Positions 23,240 through 34,896 of a stretch of DNA of 64,000 nucleotides are shown here, piece after piece. Numbering within the stretch: the first letter of the stretch is position 1; each line of letters starts with the position of its first letter. The DNA is from Darksidea phi (taxonomy: Eukaryota > Ascomycota > Dothideomycetes > Pleosporales > Lentitheciaceae): positions 116,598 through 180,597 of the forward strand of contig JASJFT010000088.1 in NCBI GenBank assembly GCA_030770425.1, written 5' to 3'. The translations under genes were made by a program, and so were the position numbers. Under the pieces are notes generated by a model. It did no database searches. It was not told where the DNA came from and saw only the letters and a list, made by a program, of their open reading frames with translations.

Positions 23240-23644
23240 AGAGGGTTTGATTAATGGAAGCGATGATGAGCAGAGTCAGTTTTTGGGGGGCCTTATTATT
23301 ATAGGATAACGCTGCATAGGTTCCACTAACGCCATAAAACTACAGACGCTCCCATGCATCGATGTAATGCGAACGCGCTACGAAAGGAGCACAAAGACTA
23401 ATGAATGTATAATAAGAAGGGGAGGAAGTGACAAATCAATTCGGTGATATAGTAACAATTGGGTATCAAACTCCGTCTGCTCAGCAACAGAGAACCATCT
23501 TTAGGATATGAGTCGAATACTGATATGCGGAAGTACATAACTAGGTAAAGATTGAGACCTAAGAAAGCCCTTTGCATAATTAGCATAATTAGCCTAAGTA
23601 CAAACGAAGGGGAGAGCGATGCAATAGAATACTTACTGTGGACA
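23240..23644. other. Intergenic between convergent genes
   Basis: 400 bp of AT-rich shared 3' flank. A short direct repeat of cataattag (about 23574-23592) is the only pattern seen. Confidence 0.4.
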
Positions 23645-24610
23645 TTAGTAAAGTTCCGCACCTGCAGCAGCGCTGTTACGATTCACGATGTGAGCCACAT
23701 CCTGACGTTGTCCCAACTGTCCCCTTGCGACCCTCCTGCACGCTGGAACGTGAAGATCCGCAGGACAGTCTCTTGGAAGACTTGAGGGGTAGGTAGAGGT
23801 ATGTGGGGATGGTGCGTAGATGTCGCTAACTGCTGGATGAGGGGGTGTCCAGTTGGTATGATCGTCAGATGGGCGTGAAATAGGGGAGGCGTGCCAGTCA
23901 TTGTCGGACGCCGGACGAGAAGGCTGTGGACAAGGTGGTTGAGGCGGTGATTGATAGTAATCGTCCTCGGGCGGCGGTCGATACTGGTTGACAGAGTCTG
24001 CTGTAAAATCTTTTTCTTGGTCCGGCAGCGTTTGCGGAGCATCTGTTGATACGCAGGTTTCGAAGAGTATGTCGTAGCTATCATCACAACGCCAGCTCGG
24101 TTCTTCATGCCAACTCCCAGGCGCTGTATACGTGTTCTCACAGTTCATTCCCGGCATACACTGTGCGATCTTGCAAAGTTCCGGATCAGCATCAGGGATG
24201 TACATTCTGACACCACCCGGGAGGAACGGGCACCAATACGGATGGTCGGGGCCCCGGTATCGATCGCAATCAATGGCGCTGAAGTCGTACCAAATTGCGT
24301 TGTTCTCAGGCTCCCACTTGTACTCGGCCTGTAAGATACCCTTGGGAGCAGGGACATAATATGGGCGGTCGCGGATCTTCAAGGAGACACCAGATCCTTT
24401 TGTGTAGATCATGTCGTGGATGACGGAACCGCCATTGGCAGGGACGACGGTGTAGTGATGGTTGTTTTCCGTTTTACCTAACATCCACCGACCAATGGTC
24501 CAGAAGTATAGATCGTACGAGCAGTGGTTGAAAAGCTTGAGAGTGTGCGCGGCGGAAACGAGGCTTGTATGTAGGAAGCCCAAGGCGGCGATAGAGATTG
24601 CGAAATGCAT
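23645..24610 (-). CDS. Secreted Bys1/thaumatin-like protein with Pro-rich C-terminus
   Basis: A single exon of 321 aa. Residues 1-21 form a signal peptide (MHFAISIAALGFLHTSLVSA). The mature N-terminus (HTLKLFNHCSYDLYFWTIG) and the following ~170 residues fit the fungal Bys1/thaumatin-like fold, in which secreted proteins start with 'VKNxCxxxVYLWSVG'-type motifs. Cysteines at CDRYRGPDHPYWC, CKIAQC and NCENTY suggest disulfides. After about residue 200 the sequence becomes Pro/Ser/Asp-rich (PPPEDDYYQSPPQPPCPQP) and probably disordered. Bys1-type proteins are secreted or cell-wall associated and several are phase- or host-regulated; the molecular function is unknown. The last ~30 residues are basic and could instead reflect an unrecognised 3' intron. 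Confidence 0.75.
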   Translation of the reverse strand: MHFAISIAALGFLHTSLVSAAHTLKLFNHCSYDLYFWTIGRWMLGKTENNHHYTVVPANGGSVIHDMIYTKGSGVSLKIRDRPYYVPAPKGILQAEYKWEPENNAIWYDFSAIDCDRYRGPDHPYWCPFLPGGVRMYIPDADPELCKIAQCMPGMNCENTYTAPGSWHEEPSWRCDDSYDILFETCVSTDAPQTLPDQEKDFTADSVNQYRPPPEDDYYQSPPQPPCPQPSRPASDNDWHASPISRPSDDHTNWTPPHPAVSDIYAPSPHTSTYPSSLPRDCPADLHVPACRRVARGQLGQRQDVAHIVNRNSAAAGAELY

Positions 24611-26090
24611 GATGGTGACGAAGCGAGCGAGGCACGCCTGATAGACAAGAGAGGAACCAGAGAAGGGGTTGCGGTGAATGGTGAGAACGAGCAGTAGTAA
24701 TCACCTCCCACAAGGGAGATGCGTTTGGGCCAAACCGGACTAGATACGAGAATAAGCAATGTGCAGTATCTATAGATTACGTGTTGTTCAAGGCAGCAAA
24801 GGTGTTGAGCCATGTTCTCTGGTAGTCATGAATCTGATGTGGGACCTGGGCGCATTGGATGCGGAAACTGAGTATTGGTTCCCATTAACTACGAAATGGG
24901 ATCATGTTGATATTGACTGAACCACCTATAGCCCAGAGAACTGGCGATGGTGGAAACTGATTTGAGAACATATCGAGAATAACGCTGGCTAGTATTGCTG
25001 GTTGCCAATAATACTCAAAAACCATGGGAGCACCATGCCGTCATCACACTGTCTAAATTGGAGTATCTAGTATTGTTAGCAATGCATCAAGCGAAAAGAC
25101 CACGGAAGCATAGTCTCGAATTGTTTTCTAGCCTGCAGTGGATGCAATACAGGACCTGCCGATATTCTAAGCTACCGGCCTTACCTTCGGTTGTTGCTAT
25201 CTATCAAACAATATTGGGAGGAATAGACGCCGGACTGGTTGAGTACAACGTACCAAGAAGGCACTGAGGCATGACGAGCCCAGTTGGGATGTAGGGGTTA
25301 AACCCCGTCAGCGAGAACAGAACAGGGACCATGAAGTTGGGCGCTTGGGCAGATGCCTCTTCAACACAGGATTCGAGTACCAGCGGTCGGCTTTGAGGAA
25401 ATGGGCAGTGTGTGGAGGACTAACTAGTGGAAGAGCCCTCGGGTAGATTGCCCACCTACCAAGGAGAAAGCGCCATCGAGGCCCAACCATGGAAGTCACC
25501 TTCGCAAGCCCCAGCAGTCCCTGGAGTGAGCACTCTTCAAATGTTTGCTCACGAGTGGAAAGCGTGGGACCCTGCGCCATGGCGCTAACTCCCAAGGTTG
25601 CTTTAATGCCACGTGAAGATTCTGTGCGTCCTCCGGCCCGAGGGAAAAATCCTCAAGAGAGCACAAAGTCACCAAGCGCATAGTATATTTATGCCCAAGG
25701 GCACGATTTTGATTTTTTCTGTGAGATCAATGGGAACGTCATGGGGCAATCTAGTACGAGAAAATTCCAGTAGCCGTGGGGTATAAAAAGGCCAAGGCCA
25801 AACTCATAAGACCCCCTGACCATAACCAACGCCATCCGATGCTATCCATGTACGAAACGCCGGGATATTGACCGTGAATGCAGATGAATAACAGAACCTG
25901 AAACTCCCTAGTCTGTGCGAGCGCGTTGGGTGAATTGACGCCAACACCTCGACCCCGACCAATGCGCATTGAACGTACGGCCAACCTAGCCTCGAATCGT
26001 GACCTCTTTCGGCATGTGTTCAGTCTTGCCATGATATGTGTTATCCTCGAGTCCCACCGAGGATTCGGTAATGCAAGTTCTGCCTGCCAC
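24611..26090. other. Intergenic between the Bys1-like gene and the 3' end of TFIIB
   Basis: 1.5 kb with only short ORFs. It includes the promoter of the minus-strand Bys1-like gene (from 24611 up) and the 3' flank of TFIIB (below 26091). No RNA gene or mobile element is evident. Confidence 0.4.
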
Positions 26091-27472
26091 CTAGGCAGAT
26101 GGAATCTTGTTGACGTCGCCACCCCTCTCAACCCACTTGGGCTCCATGACTTTGTCCATCTGAGCATGAATGAGTTTGTAGGCAGTGCGGATAGTGCCAT
26201 CGCTAACGTCGACAGCTAACCCGATTTCCTTCGCTGACTTTGCGTTGCCCATGAGGTGAGCGACCAGGTAGATACAGGCACCCGTAATAGAAAGCGGGGA
26301 TCGTCCGGCTGCCACACCCATTTCTGTTACTTTGGTGGCTAAGGGGGGGTACAAGTTAGCAACGTCCCAATGCCTGTCGTATCTGAAGTTACTTACCACA
26401 CTCCTGAGCTATTATCGACGTCTGCTTGTCGAGATTGAGCTTCGAGCATGCTAAAGCGGGGGATTCAAATTAGCCGTGTCTCCATGCCTGTCGTATCTGA
26501 CATTACTCACCTCTAATAATGAGCTCCGACGCCGACGTTGCTTTGGTTGCGCGGAAAGAACTGTTCAGGACGGCCTAGAGCACGTTAGATACTTGATGTC
26601 CTTCCGTAGTAACGTTAGTAGCTTACCCCACTACCAGCAACCTTTGGTGCATCGCCGTTCTTCTTGAGCTCCTTCTGTAGGTAGTTCTCGAGGACCTAAC
26701 GTAGGGGCACAATTAGCAATGTCTAAGACTCGAGTTCCTACCCAGAAATTACATACTTTAAAGGTACGACCAATTTCTTTTTTTGACACCTTAGTCAGCT
26801 TATAGATCTCGCGGAAGGAGCGGCCCATGTCGTGCTGACGACAAGCGATGAAAATGCAGCCGGCGATGACGGCATCTTGCGACTTGCCCTTGAAGACCTT
26901 GCCATCGTCGGTAATTTTATAGAGCAGCTTTGCTGTTTCGGCGACCGTCTTGTTGATCTGAAACGACTCGCAGAGGGCGGCAATCTGACCGTAAGCGGAG
27001 GTAAGCGACTTGTTTGCTTTATCGTGATTGTTCTTGTTTTGCGCGCGAGATAAATCGCGGTGGCGATTGCCGCCATCTCCAAACGCAATCTCGGTTTGTA
27101 GTTGAGAGCCGTGCAACAACGGGTTCGCGGCGTCTCCAACACGAGAAGGGTCGTCGTTACCTTGGTCATCGTTTGAGAAGGTTCGCCACTCGGATCGGTA
27201 GTCAAGATTGCGTTCAGACAAGACTCGTCCACAAGATCCACAGATGGTATCGCCGACGCTGAAGTTCTCGACGAGATTTGGGCTGCAATAGGTTAGCAAC
27301 TGCACGGGAGAAGATGCAAGGGCGGTATTTACGGCATCTCTCGACAATCCGGGCACATGAGAATGACGTTGAGATCCTCACGCCAGGCCTCCTCTTTCTT
27401 CTCTACGGTAGTCTCTTCGTAAACCTCGCCAGGGCTCAGCTTGCGGCCATCAGGGGCGAAGGCGTGTGACAT
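26091..27472 (-). CDS. SUA7: Transcription initiation factor IIB (TFIIB)
   Basis: This general RNA polymerase II factor binds TBP-DNA and helps set the start site. Six minus-strand exons join cleanly: 27472-27333, 27282-26757, 26695-26627, 26574-26511, 26450-26397 and 26338-26091, giving 366 aa. The N-terminal zinc ribbon is visible (Cys40, Cys43, Cys61, Cys64 in MCPDCRE...TICGSCGRVLSERNLD), followed by the B-reader/linker and two cyclin repeats (QINKTVAETAKLLYKI, KGKSQDAVIAGCIFIACRQ; GVAAGRSPLSITGACIYLVA). The start ATG at 27472 gives MSHAFAPDGRKL; an in-frame ATG 54 bp upstream would add 18 residues. The gene is unusually intron-rich for this window: five introns of 50-61 bp, of which two are near copies and a third is similar. 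It is head-to-head with ATP14. Confidence 0.96.
26339..26396 (-). repeat. Introner-like intron, copy A (TFIIB intron 5)
   Basis: This 58-bp intron, read on the minus strand from GTAAGTAAC to CTTAG, shares the 17-base core TCAGATACGACAGGCAT and most flanking bases, including GCTAA branch and C-run, with the preceding intron at 26451-26510. Such similarity between different introns of one gene is not expected by chance. Confidence 0.75.
26451..26510 (-). repeat. Introner-like intron, copy B (TFIIB intron 4)
   Basis: This 60-bp intron runs from GTGAGTAAT to GCTTTAG on the minus strand. It aligns end to end with copy A, with roughly a dozen substitutions and two inserted bases. The branch point is GCTAA in the same place. 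Confidence 0.75.
26696..26756 (-). repeat. Introner-like intron, diverged copy C (TFIIB intron 2)
   Basis: This 61-bp intron shares the start (GTATGTAATTTC) and the 3' half (GACATTGCTAATTGTG, C-run, TTAG) with copies A and B, while its middle differs. It is therefore a more diverged relative, or a separate subfamily. Confidence 0.5.
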
Positions 27473-27873
27473 GTTGCACTTGGAATTCACGAGGTAGAAG
27501 TGCGCAGAGACACGGACGGGCTGCAAGCAGTTCTTTCAGGCAGCAGACGGGGACTGAGCGGGCCGGGTCGAATTCTTCTTGACCGGGTGCCGAGCGCCGT
27601 CGATGATTCGAGAGAGCGTGCGATTTCTATTACTATGAACGAGCGTATACCGTGCCTGGTTGTCCGTGGTGCAGGCGGTGCCAGGTGGTGGGAGTTGGTT
27701 GTAAAGGCGGAGGGAGGTTGACGGCGGGCACTTGAAGGCGAGGTGACGCCAAGGCACTAAGCTTATCTGGGTCTCGGGCTGGCGGCTCTTTCCCAGGCAG
27801 GTCCCGAGAAAATCGACCTCTCTCACCTCCGAAGCTCCATTGACAGCTCCTCACCCCGTCCATATCCGACATC
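27473..27873. promoter_or_regulatory. Divergent promoter shared by TFIIB and ATP14
   Basis: 400 bp separate the two start codons on opposite strands. No operator can be named. The arrangement suggests a bidirectional promoter for two housekeeping genes. Confidence 0.5.
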
Positions 27874-28358
27874 ATGCTTGCGCAATCTATCAGGGCTTCG
27901 GTATGCGCTCTCAACTTCGTGGCATGACACCATCGCTGACCTGTTGCAGCGCCAGACGCTCGTACGCGTCGCCCGGCAGCAACCTGCCTTCGTCGCTCGC
28001 CGCACCTTCATCGTCCCCACGGCCGTCCGACAAGGTGATTCATCCCCAATGGCCTAGGAAAGGACTCTACTGATGCAATTGGGGTGTCACAGCCGATCTT
28101 GTGCAGGACCTGTACCTCAGGGAACTCAAAGCCTACAAGCCCCCGCAAGTCAAAGCGTCCGATGCCGAAGGCCATGTCCAGAAGTTCACCATTCCAAAAG
28201 CCCCGCAGTCCCCCGAAGAGGGTGACCTCGCAAGCGAGTTGAAGGCGTACGAGACACAGCAGGTGGAGCTTGAGGGCGCGTCTTCGGAGTCAGGCGCAGC
28301 ACCCGTTGAGGAGGACTGGTTCGTCGAGGAGGAAGAGGCGCCGGCTGCTGCTCACTAG
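27874..28358 (+). CDS. ATP14: Mitochondrial ATP synthase subunit h
   Basis: A small subunit of the peripheral stalk of the mitochondrial F1Fo ATP synthase, on the matrix side of the inner membrane. Exons are 27874-27900, 27950-28034 and 28093-28358, giving 125 aa. The first exon is only 27 bp (MLAQSIRAS). The N-terminus (RQTLVRVARQQPAFVARR) is an Arg/Ala-rich mitochondrial presequence. The mature part starts ADLVQDLYLRELKAYKPP, the hallmark of this subunit, continues with ASDAEGHVQKFTIPKAPQSP, and ends in an acidic tail (EEDWFVEEEEAPAAAH). Splicing is supported because the exons are in different frames and each join gives family-typical sequence. Confidence 0.93.
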
Positions 28359-29926
28359 TGGGGCATTGCATATTTCATCTGTACCAAAATATTCGGACTG
28401 TGTCAATAGTGGGCAATAACAGCTACATCCATGTCTCTGGAGACTCCATGTTCTTCACTGTTGGAGCGTCGCATGATCCGACCGAACCGTGCCACGTGAT
28501 TGGCAGACTACCTACACCTACATATGTAGGTAGCCCGGGCAGCTGCACTTCCATGTTGGCTACCAAACATATGCACAAGGACGATAGCATTGAGATACAT
28601 CGGGAGTTACTGGTGGTTGATGCTGAACAGAAGAAACTGCCTGCATCCTCAAAGCTGATGCTCCAGTCCTGCTGTGCAAGGGTTTCTCGTGCGCCTGGGT
28701 TTGCGAGTGTTTCATAAATGTTGTATACATAGGGTGTAAGCTTGTGTTGCCGGCGCTGAAAAGCCATCACGCGGATGCACCGGATACAGCTTCCGAGCAT
28801 GACCAGATCACAAGTACTATGGTATACCAAAGGGACAGGACTCTTGCCACCGTGTCGCCTACAATGCTAGGAAACGAGGTGCAGGCGTGAGGGCGGAGTG
28901 GAGCCGACGGTGTTACCCACATAGTGTAGTGAAGGCTTTTTGGTCCACCAGCCACGTCCGGACAGCCGAACCCAACTCATAGCTAAAGCCACGTCCGAGA
29001 CGCCATGAGCAGCAGTTAACCGTCAGCGCGACGTTTCCTTGGAAGGCATGGTCATTTGAAATCCGCCTTATGTGCTGCACATATGTCCGGGAACAGGGAG
29101 TTGTTGGAGATTAACAGTGGGAGGTTGTACCTACCATGGTAGTACTAAGGCTCACTATCAGGATTCATGCGCGTCCCGTTACAGGCGACACACTGGCATC
29201 TTGCACGAGCCACGTTTTGTGTGAAGCACTGTGGCACTCAGATAGTCAGATGGCACTGCGACCGGGAGGGCCCTTAGCCGTACGCAGTCGTGTCTGCCGC
29301 CAGCCCGCACCAAGTGCGAGCGAGCATTCAGTGCTGGAAGCGCAGCATGCACGCATCTGGGCATGCTGGCAATATAGAAAAAGCCCCGAGATTTGCGCTG
29401 CGGACGGCATCATGTCTTTGATCTGCGCGAGGCGCCACCCGATGATCAAACCTGCTCGCAATCCATGCTAGTCCACCGGCGGCTGCGACACCAGCCAATT
29501 TGCCGGCTGTCAACCCTCGTTGCTCACTGCTCACTGCTCAGCCTGCCTTCAAGACCGACTCACCTCTCGCCTCTCTCTCACCCCACACCTCCGTGCAGCC
29601 AGTCTGCCCGTTCTGGTCTCCCCAACCTCCCCGACGGTCGCTACCTCGTCCTCACCACGCTCGCTGCCCTTTCTCCCCTCGCCGCCGCCTGCCCATCACC
29701 CGTCTCCGTCTTTCTCAATCTCTAATTCTAGCCCCGCTGACACCCGCGCCTCTGCCTCGAGACCCCGGCACCATTGCGAGCCCCCAACCCTGCGGCGCTC
29801 CAAAGGCCCGAGCCGACACCCGATCTCTCCTTCACCACGCAATGAGCCCGTAGCTCGTCGAAGATCGTCGAGAGGACGCGTGTGGAGGAGTGACGTCGGC
29901 CTCCAGCCACTTTCCCCCACCGTACC
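28359..29926. other. Long intergenic region upstream of the DUF1765 gene
   Basis: 1.6 kb. A perfect 14-bp palindrome (cctacatatgtagg) lies at 28517-28530. From about 29500 the plus strand is very C/T-rich, which fits the leader of the next gene and explains the overlapping Ser/Pro/Arg-rich ORFs there. No tRNA or other RNA gene is recognised. Confidence 0.45.
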
Positions 29927-32900
29927 ATGCCGGCCATATCGGCCCTTCGCGGCCACGATGTGCTCTCCAGCCTGCACCGCGGCCGCAACCGCGCTGTCTC
30001 AGAGGTCCACCCGCCGTCTGAAGAAAAGCTGCCAACCCCGCCGTTGCCCAAGGCTGCGTCGTATACCTATTTTCCCCGAGTGAAAGAGCTGGATGAGCCA
30101 GCCGTGTTGGAGCTCAGAGGCACCATATCCGAGGACGAGCTGAAGAACGGTGTGAACGCTGATGGGACCTCGTCCGGCTCCTCGGACGGGTCTAGTGCCG
30201 GCTCGGAGGACCCCCCACCCATGGAGCAGATGCCGCAGCTGAGACCCAGCAACTCGCGCCGGTCGACGAGATTTCTGCCCTTCTCTAGCAAGAGCCGAGA
30301 GCCTGCCACAGAACCAAATCCGGGCCGCAGCCGTAGTAAGAGCATAAAGCGAGAGGCGTCATCAAACTCGATTTCCCCCGTTCGCTCGCTGTCCAAGCTG
30401 CGAAGAAAGAGCTGGGTCCCGTCACAGTCGAGGCCATCGTCACCCACAAAAGAGATAACAAGTCCGAAGGAGGGAGCAGAGTCGCGCAAAAATTCATTAA
30501 ACCTAGAGGCGAGCAAGCGGAGGACGTTGACGGGAGGCCTCAGCATTCCCGAGAAATCTAGGGCAAGGGATGCTGCCGAAAGTCCGACAAGCCAGAAGAA
30601 CCGCGTTCTCACCAAGAAGAACAAGCGCCTTAGCGGATTCTTCACTTCTTCAAACACGGACGAATTGCCCGTAGCAACTGATGCGCCTTTAGTGCCCCCG
30701 GTCCCTACATCTTTTTCCACCGAGAAGCTGCCCTCTTATGTGCAATCGCCTACCAACCCGACCCATATTCCCCCGCTTCCACGCAATATCTCCTCAGACA
30801 AGATCAAAGGCCCCAAAACGGAGCCGCGCAAGAAGGACGAGCTCTGGAGCGTGTTCCGGACGCTCGACGCGGACCTTCGCAAGTAAGAGCACAAACGCCT
30901 TCCGTCTTCTCTGTTAACAGTGGTCCCAGATTTCAGTCAAAATCCACCTCACTCAAGGCAAATGTGGTGCGAGCTACCCTACTTCCGTTTTTACGCTCGT
31001 ATGCCTCGCATTCATCGAACCACAAACTCCGCCCTGAAGATTTAGATCGGCGTGCCAACATATTGAACGGATGGTGGACCGGCTTGCTAGAGCTCCTTGC
31101 CGGGCGCAACAACCAGTCAATATCTGGTACCGATCGACCGGCTATCTTAGAAGGAATTGCTGGTATCATGGAAAGGCCGGAGTGGAGGATGGCACCGTCG
31201 CCCCTGGCCGCACTCGCGGACCGTGTCGAGACGTCTTCCACTATTACCACAAAATCGGCTGCCTCGAACTCATCCAGCTCTTCCGACTTTCTCGCCGAAT
31301 CCGTCTATCACAACGTCCGGAATATCTTCACGCAGAATCTTCTGTCGCAAATGGCCTTTGTGATCGACAAGATGTCACTCCGAAACGCGGCCGCCAGCCT
31401 CGTGACCTTTTGTGGAAAGACGTGCGCCTACGCATTTTGTTTTTGTCCCGGAGTGGCAGATGTCCTTGTGCGCTTGTGGAACCCATCCCTGGACATCATG
31501 AAGCGTGTTTTGGAAGAATCGGGCATCACGAGAATGGAAAGACTTGATGCCGTCTCGGACCGCATCGTCGCAGCCTTCCCGCCAATGCTGCACTCGCTCA
31601 GATTTGACTCACTCATTAAATCTATACGTCTGCTGCGTCGTCCAGTAACTCCGCCTCTTGGAACCGCCAATCTGGACTGGTACGGCAGCTGGACTAAGCG
31701 CTGGTCGGGTGCCGAGAGTGATTTATTTTACGTCTTCGTGAAACACTTTCACATCCTCGTGACCGAGTTCCTCCCCGGGGAACCTACCAACGCAGAACGG
31801 GTCTGCGTACCTGGTCTCGTCATGGTGCATGCGCAAGTTTTGGTGAACTTGGATGCTACTGTCAATCGCCATGCTTCTCCCCAGCAACCCGATGAATCGA
31901 TGGGAGGGGCAGCTCCCATCACTTTTGACGATGTACTAGGAGACCCGGATGCACAAGCATCCACATTGCCTATGCCTCCCGCGAATGCCACCCGACAGAT
32001 GGCAGAAAACCGCCTCATCATGTTAATACGAGACTTTCTTTCCGAACGAAACTCTAGTATCGCTTCGGCAAGGCGCATGTTTGCGGTCAGTTTTGGATGC
32101 CTCTTGAAGGCGGCAGCCCGAAAAGTCCCCATTTATGACAACAACGCCTGCTACACCCTTTGCGACTTCCTGGAGGAAGCTTTCGTTATCCTAGTGCGAT
32201 ACGAGCAGCTTGACGAAAGTCAACATTCGGCCTTAGATTGGCCCTTCTGGCTCACCGTATGCAAGCAAATGACTGCAAGCCAAAACACGGCAACGGAGAT
32301 TAAACTCTTTGCGTTCTTGTACAGCACTTGGCCGACTTTGGTTTCCGATGAGGGACGGAAGCGGAGCTTATGCCTTGATTTCCTACTGGAGCCGGACTTT
32401 TTCGAGAGCAGGTTCAATCATTGGTGTCCGATGGTTCGCGCATATTTTATGCGACTATTGTGTTGGCGGGTTGCTCGGTTCGACGACGATGAGTCCGAAG
32501 TGGAAATGTAGGTTCAGTCGATTAATATTTCCTAGCACGAATACTAATGCATGACAGAAGCATCATGAGAGCTTTGAGCGATCGCTTACGGTCTGTCTGG
32601 TCTCATTATCTCTGGCTACGCGAGCGAGCCGAGATGAACCAGGCACTACCACCGTCGACTCAAGCGTGCAACCCAGCCCCTGGCCGACGTTTTCTTATCA
32701 TACGTAATGATAATCCCATAATAACCAACACCCAGCCCTTCCTCTCATTTGATGGCGTCGTCCAATCTCCAGCACCGAGAAAGCTCTCCAGCACCAGCGA
32801 TTCTTCTGAACGACCCCTCTCAGCAGTGTCCACCGACTCACAGGATTTCCCCGATGAGAGCGCTGCCAAGGGTCGTTGGAGTATGTTCCGCAGCTTTATT

Positions 32901-33383
32901 AGCGGTGCACCAAAGCAGGTGTCGAAGTCTCGTAGTCCGGATCCGCCTCGCAAAGACAAAGAGAATGCGAAGACGTCTAGCAACAGCACAGCAAAGGGTG
33001 CCCCGGAGGCGCCATCCACCAGCAGTGCCCCGCCTCCTCCGCCGCCTACTCACCGCAGTTACAGCTTCCGCTTCTCCTTAGAATGGGTAGACAAGCGCTT
33101 TGGTACCTACCAAAATATGCGCCTGTCTCCGCCCCGCCTTCCTCTACCCGCACAAGTCCTTCTCCAAACGAAAGGTATCAATATAAGCTCAGTCTCGAGC
33201 CGTGAGCCACCTAGACATGCGACGACATCTAGTAAATATGCTGGTCGCGCTCTGGCGGAATGGACCTTCGTCTCACATGAGTGCCAGAACTTCTTTGACC
33301 GCCGAAAGAACGAAGGTGTTCCCACCAACAAACTAGTCGAGAACCCGACACTCGCTGTCGAGGCGTTCAGACGTCCTGGATAA
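29927..33383 (+). CDS. Large DUF1765 family protein (fungal UPF0592-type)
   Basis: Three exons (29927-30882, 30930-32507, 32558-33383) give 1119 aa. Both joins restore frame exactly (DADLRKFQSKST; EVEISIMRALSDRLRSVWSHY). Residues 1-310 are Ser/Pro/Arg-rich and disordered. The central part (VVRATLLPFLRSYASHSS, RRANILNGWWTGLLELLAG, SPLAALADRVE, FVIDKMSLRNAAASLVTFCGK) matches the conserved region of the fungal DUF1765/UPF0592 family. A second low-complexity segment follows in exon 3, then a conserved tail (YAGRALAEWTFVSHECQNFFDRRK). Family members are often labelled membrane proteins, but I see no clear multi-pass hydrophobic block. Cellular role is unknown to me. The family call comes from memory of the domain pattern. 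Confidence 0.78.
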
Positions 33384-34896
33384 CCCTCTTCTTCGGCGCG
33401 TTAAACCGCGCCGCTACTGCTCACGAACGCCTTCTTTCTGCATCACCACCATATACCTGTATAAGCATGCTCGACAGTTACCTCACATAATGACGTCGTC
33501 GATACATAGTCTTTTCCTCTGCAACCGGGTGTCTGGCATGACGGATACCATATTTTCCGTCTCTGGTTCTTCTCTTCATTTTGCATATAGCGCTCATCCA
33601 CATATTGTACCTTCGAGCTGCTAGGGCGTTTTCTCTCTTGGATTGCTGTGTTCCGTTTTCCATGCATGGCAGTGCGCGCTTTCTTGCATGAGTTCAATGT
33701 TGCTCGTTCACTTTTTTTACTTTCGGAAACGCTTGTCCGTTTTGGTTTGGGACGGGCTAGCATGGACTAGGTAGAGCTTCGGGTGGACCGGACATGTAAA
33801 AGACTCTGGTATAGAGAATACACTCTTGTTTTTTCTTCTCTTCTGGCTTGTTGAATCTTCGAGTCTTGTATTGGTGAGATGTACGTGGGAGGTGAAATGT
33901 GCCGTCTGTTTCCGGGAGGAGAACCCGACCCCGCCCTACAGCCTAACATTCGCGGCGCGACTTGCTTCTCCCGACCTTTTCTCTAGTTGCTCTCTCCAGT
34001 GCAGTGGACACTCGACTCATTCACTGTTCATCGGCACCACTTCGTTTCGTCTAGTCAATTTTCATACCGCTCGCATGAAAGCCCACACGGGTTGTTCGCA
34101 TTGGTTACCGCTTTGGCGCGTGCGGGCGTGGTTCGTTCGGTTGATTCCCCTTTTAGATCCCGCAGAGGAACGCGCATGGCGCCATGAACCGGCTACTGCT
34201 GCTAGGAGAACCTTTCTGCTGGGTGAGCTGGAGTCGATAGCCCGTGAGTTTGGATAAAGAGCTGCAGCATCGCCGCCCTTCTGTGCTTATAATTTGCCCA
34301 ATTCAATCGCCCAGCCACCTACCATTCCAGATGCGATAATGTGCCTCTACAGACTACCCTCGATTCATTCCTTTCTCCTTTCGCAGGCTATATTCCTTTG
34401 ATAGCTCGAGGTCATCGACACGGTGCGCTAGGGCGCCCATCGGGTCAGGACTCCATGTCGTTGCCGTCCAGATAACCCCGGCGAAACATCGACCTTCTCT
34501 CAGTCCAAGCGCATCCAAATTGACATGCAGATACATGGGCTAGCTTAGACGTTTGGTCCGCGCACTTATGGAGGAGGATACACTGGCTTTATGCGGAACG
34601 ATCGGGAGGAATACTCGCGGCTTCTAGAGCAGAACGACTTCTTGGTGGCGTGTACAGAGTAGTGCACAATCCTATGGAGAGAAAACCGGGCAAGTTCCTG
34701 CGAAGCGTACTGCAGTTAATTAATTAGGTAGGGAGACCTTGCGCAGAAGCGCGTTTATCGTTAGCCAATAAAACAACCCAACACTCAGATGTCATCAATT
34801 AAGCGCGAGGACCATACCACCCTTCTAGTGCTGCGCCACGCGTCTGAAAAACAATAGAATTCTCATCGTGCACCACACTGCTCGACGAAGACGACC
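33384..34896. other. Intergenic between the DUF1765 and Zn2Cys6 genes
   Basis: 1.5 kb of T-rich 3' flank, then promoter. A 143-codon frame at 33826-34257 lacks any recognisable domain and starts in T-rich sequence; I do not support it as a gene. Confidence 0.4.

Noticed and set aside
33826..34257. 143-codon plus-strand frame
   Set aside because: T-rich start, no domain, no splice partners; lies in the flank between two long genes.
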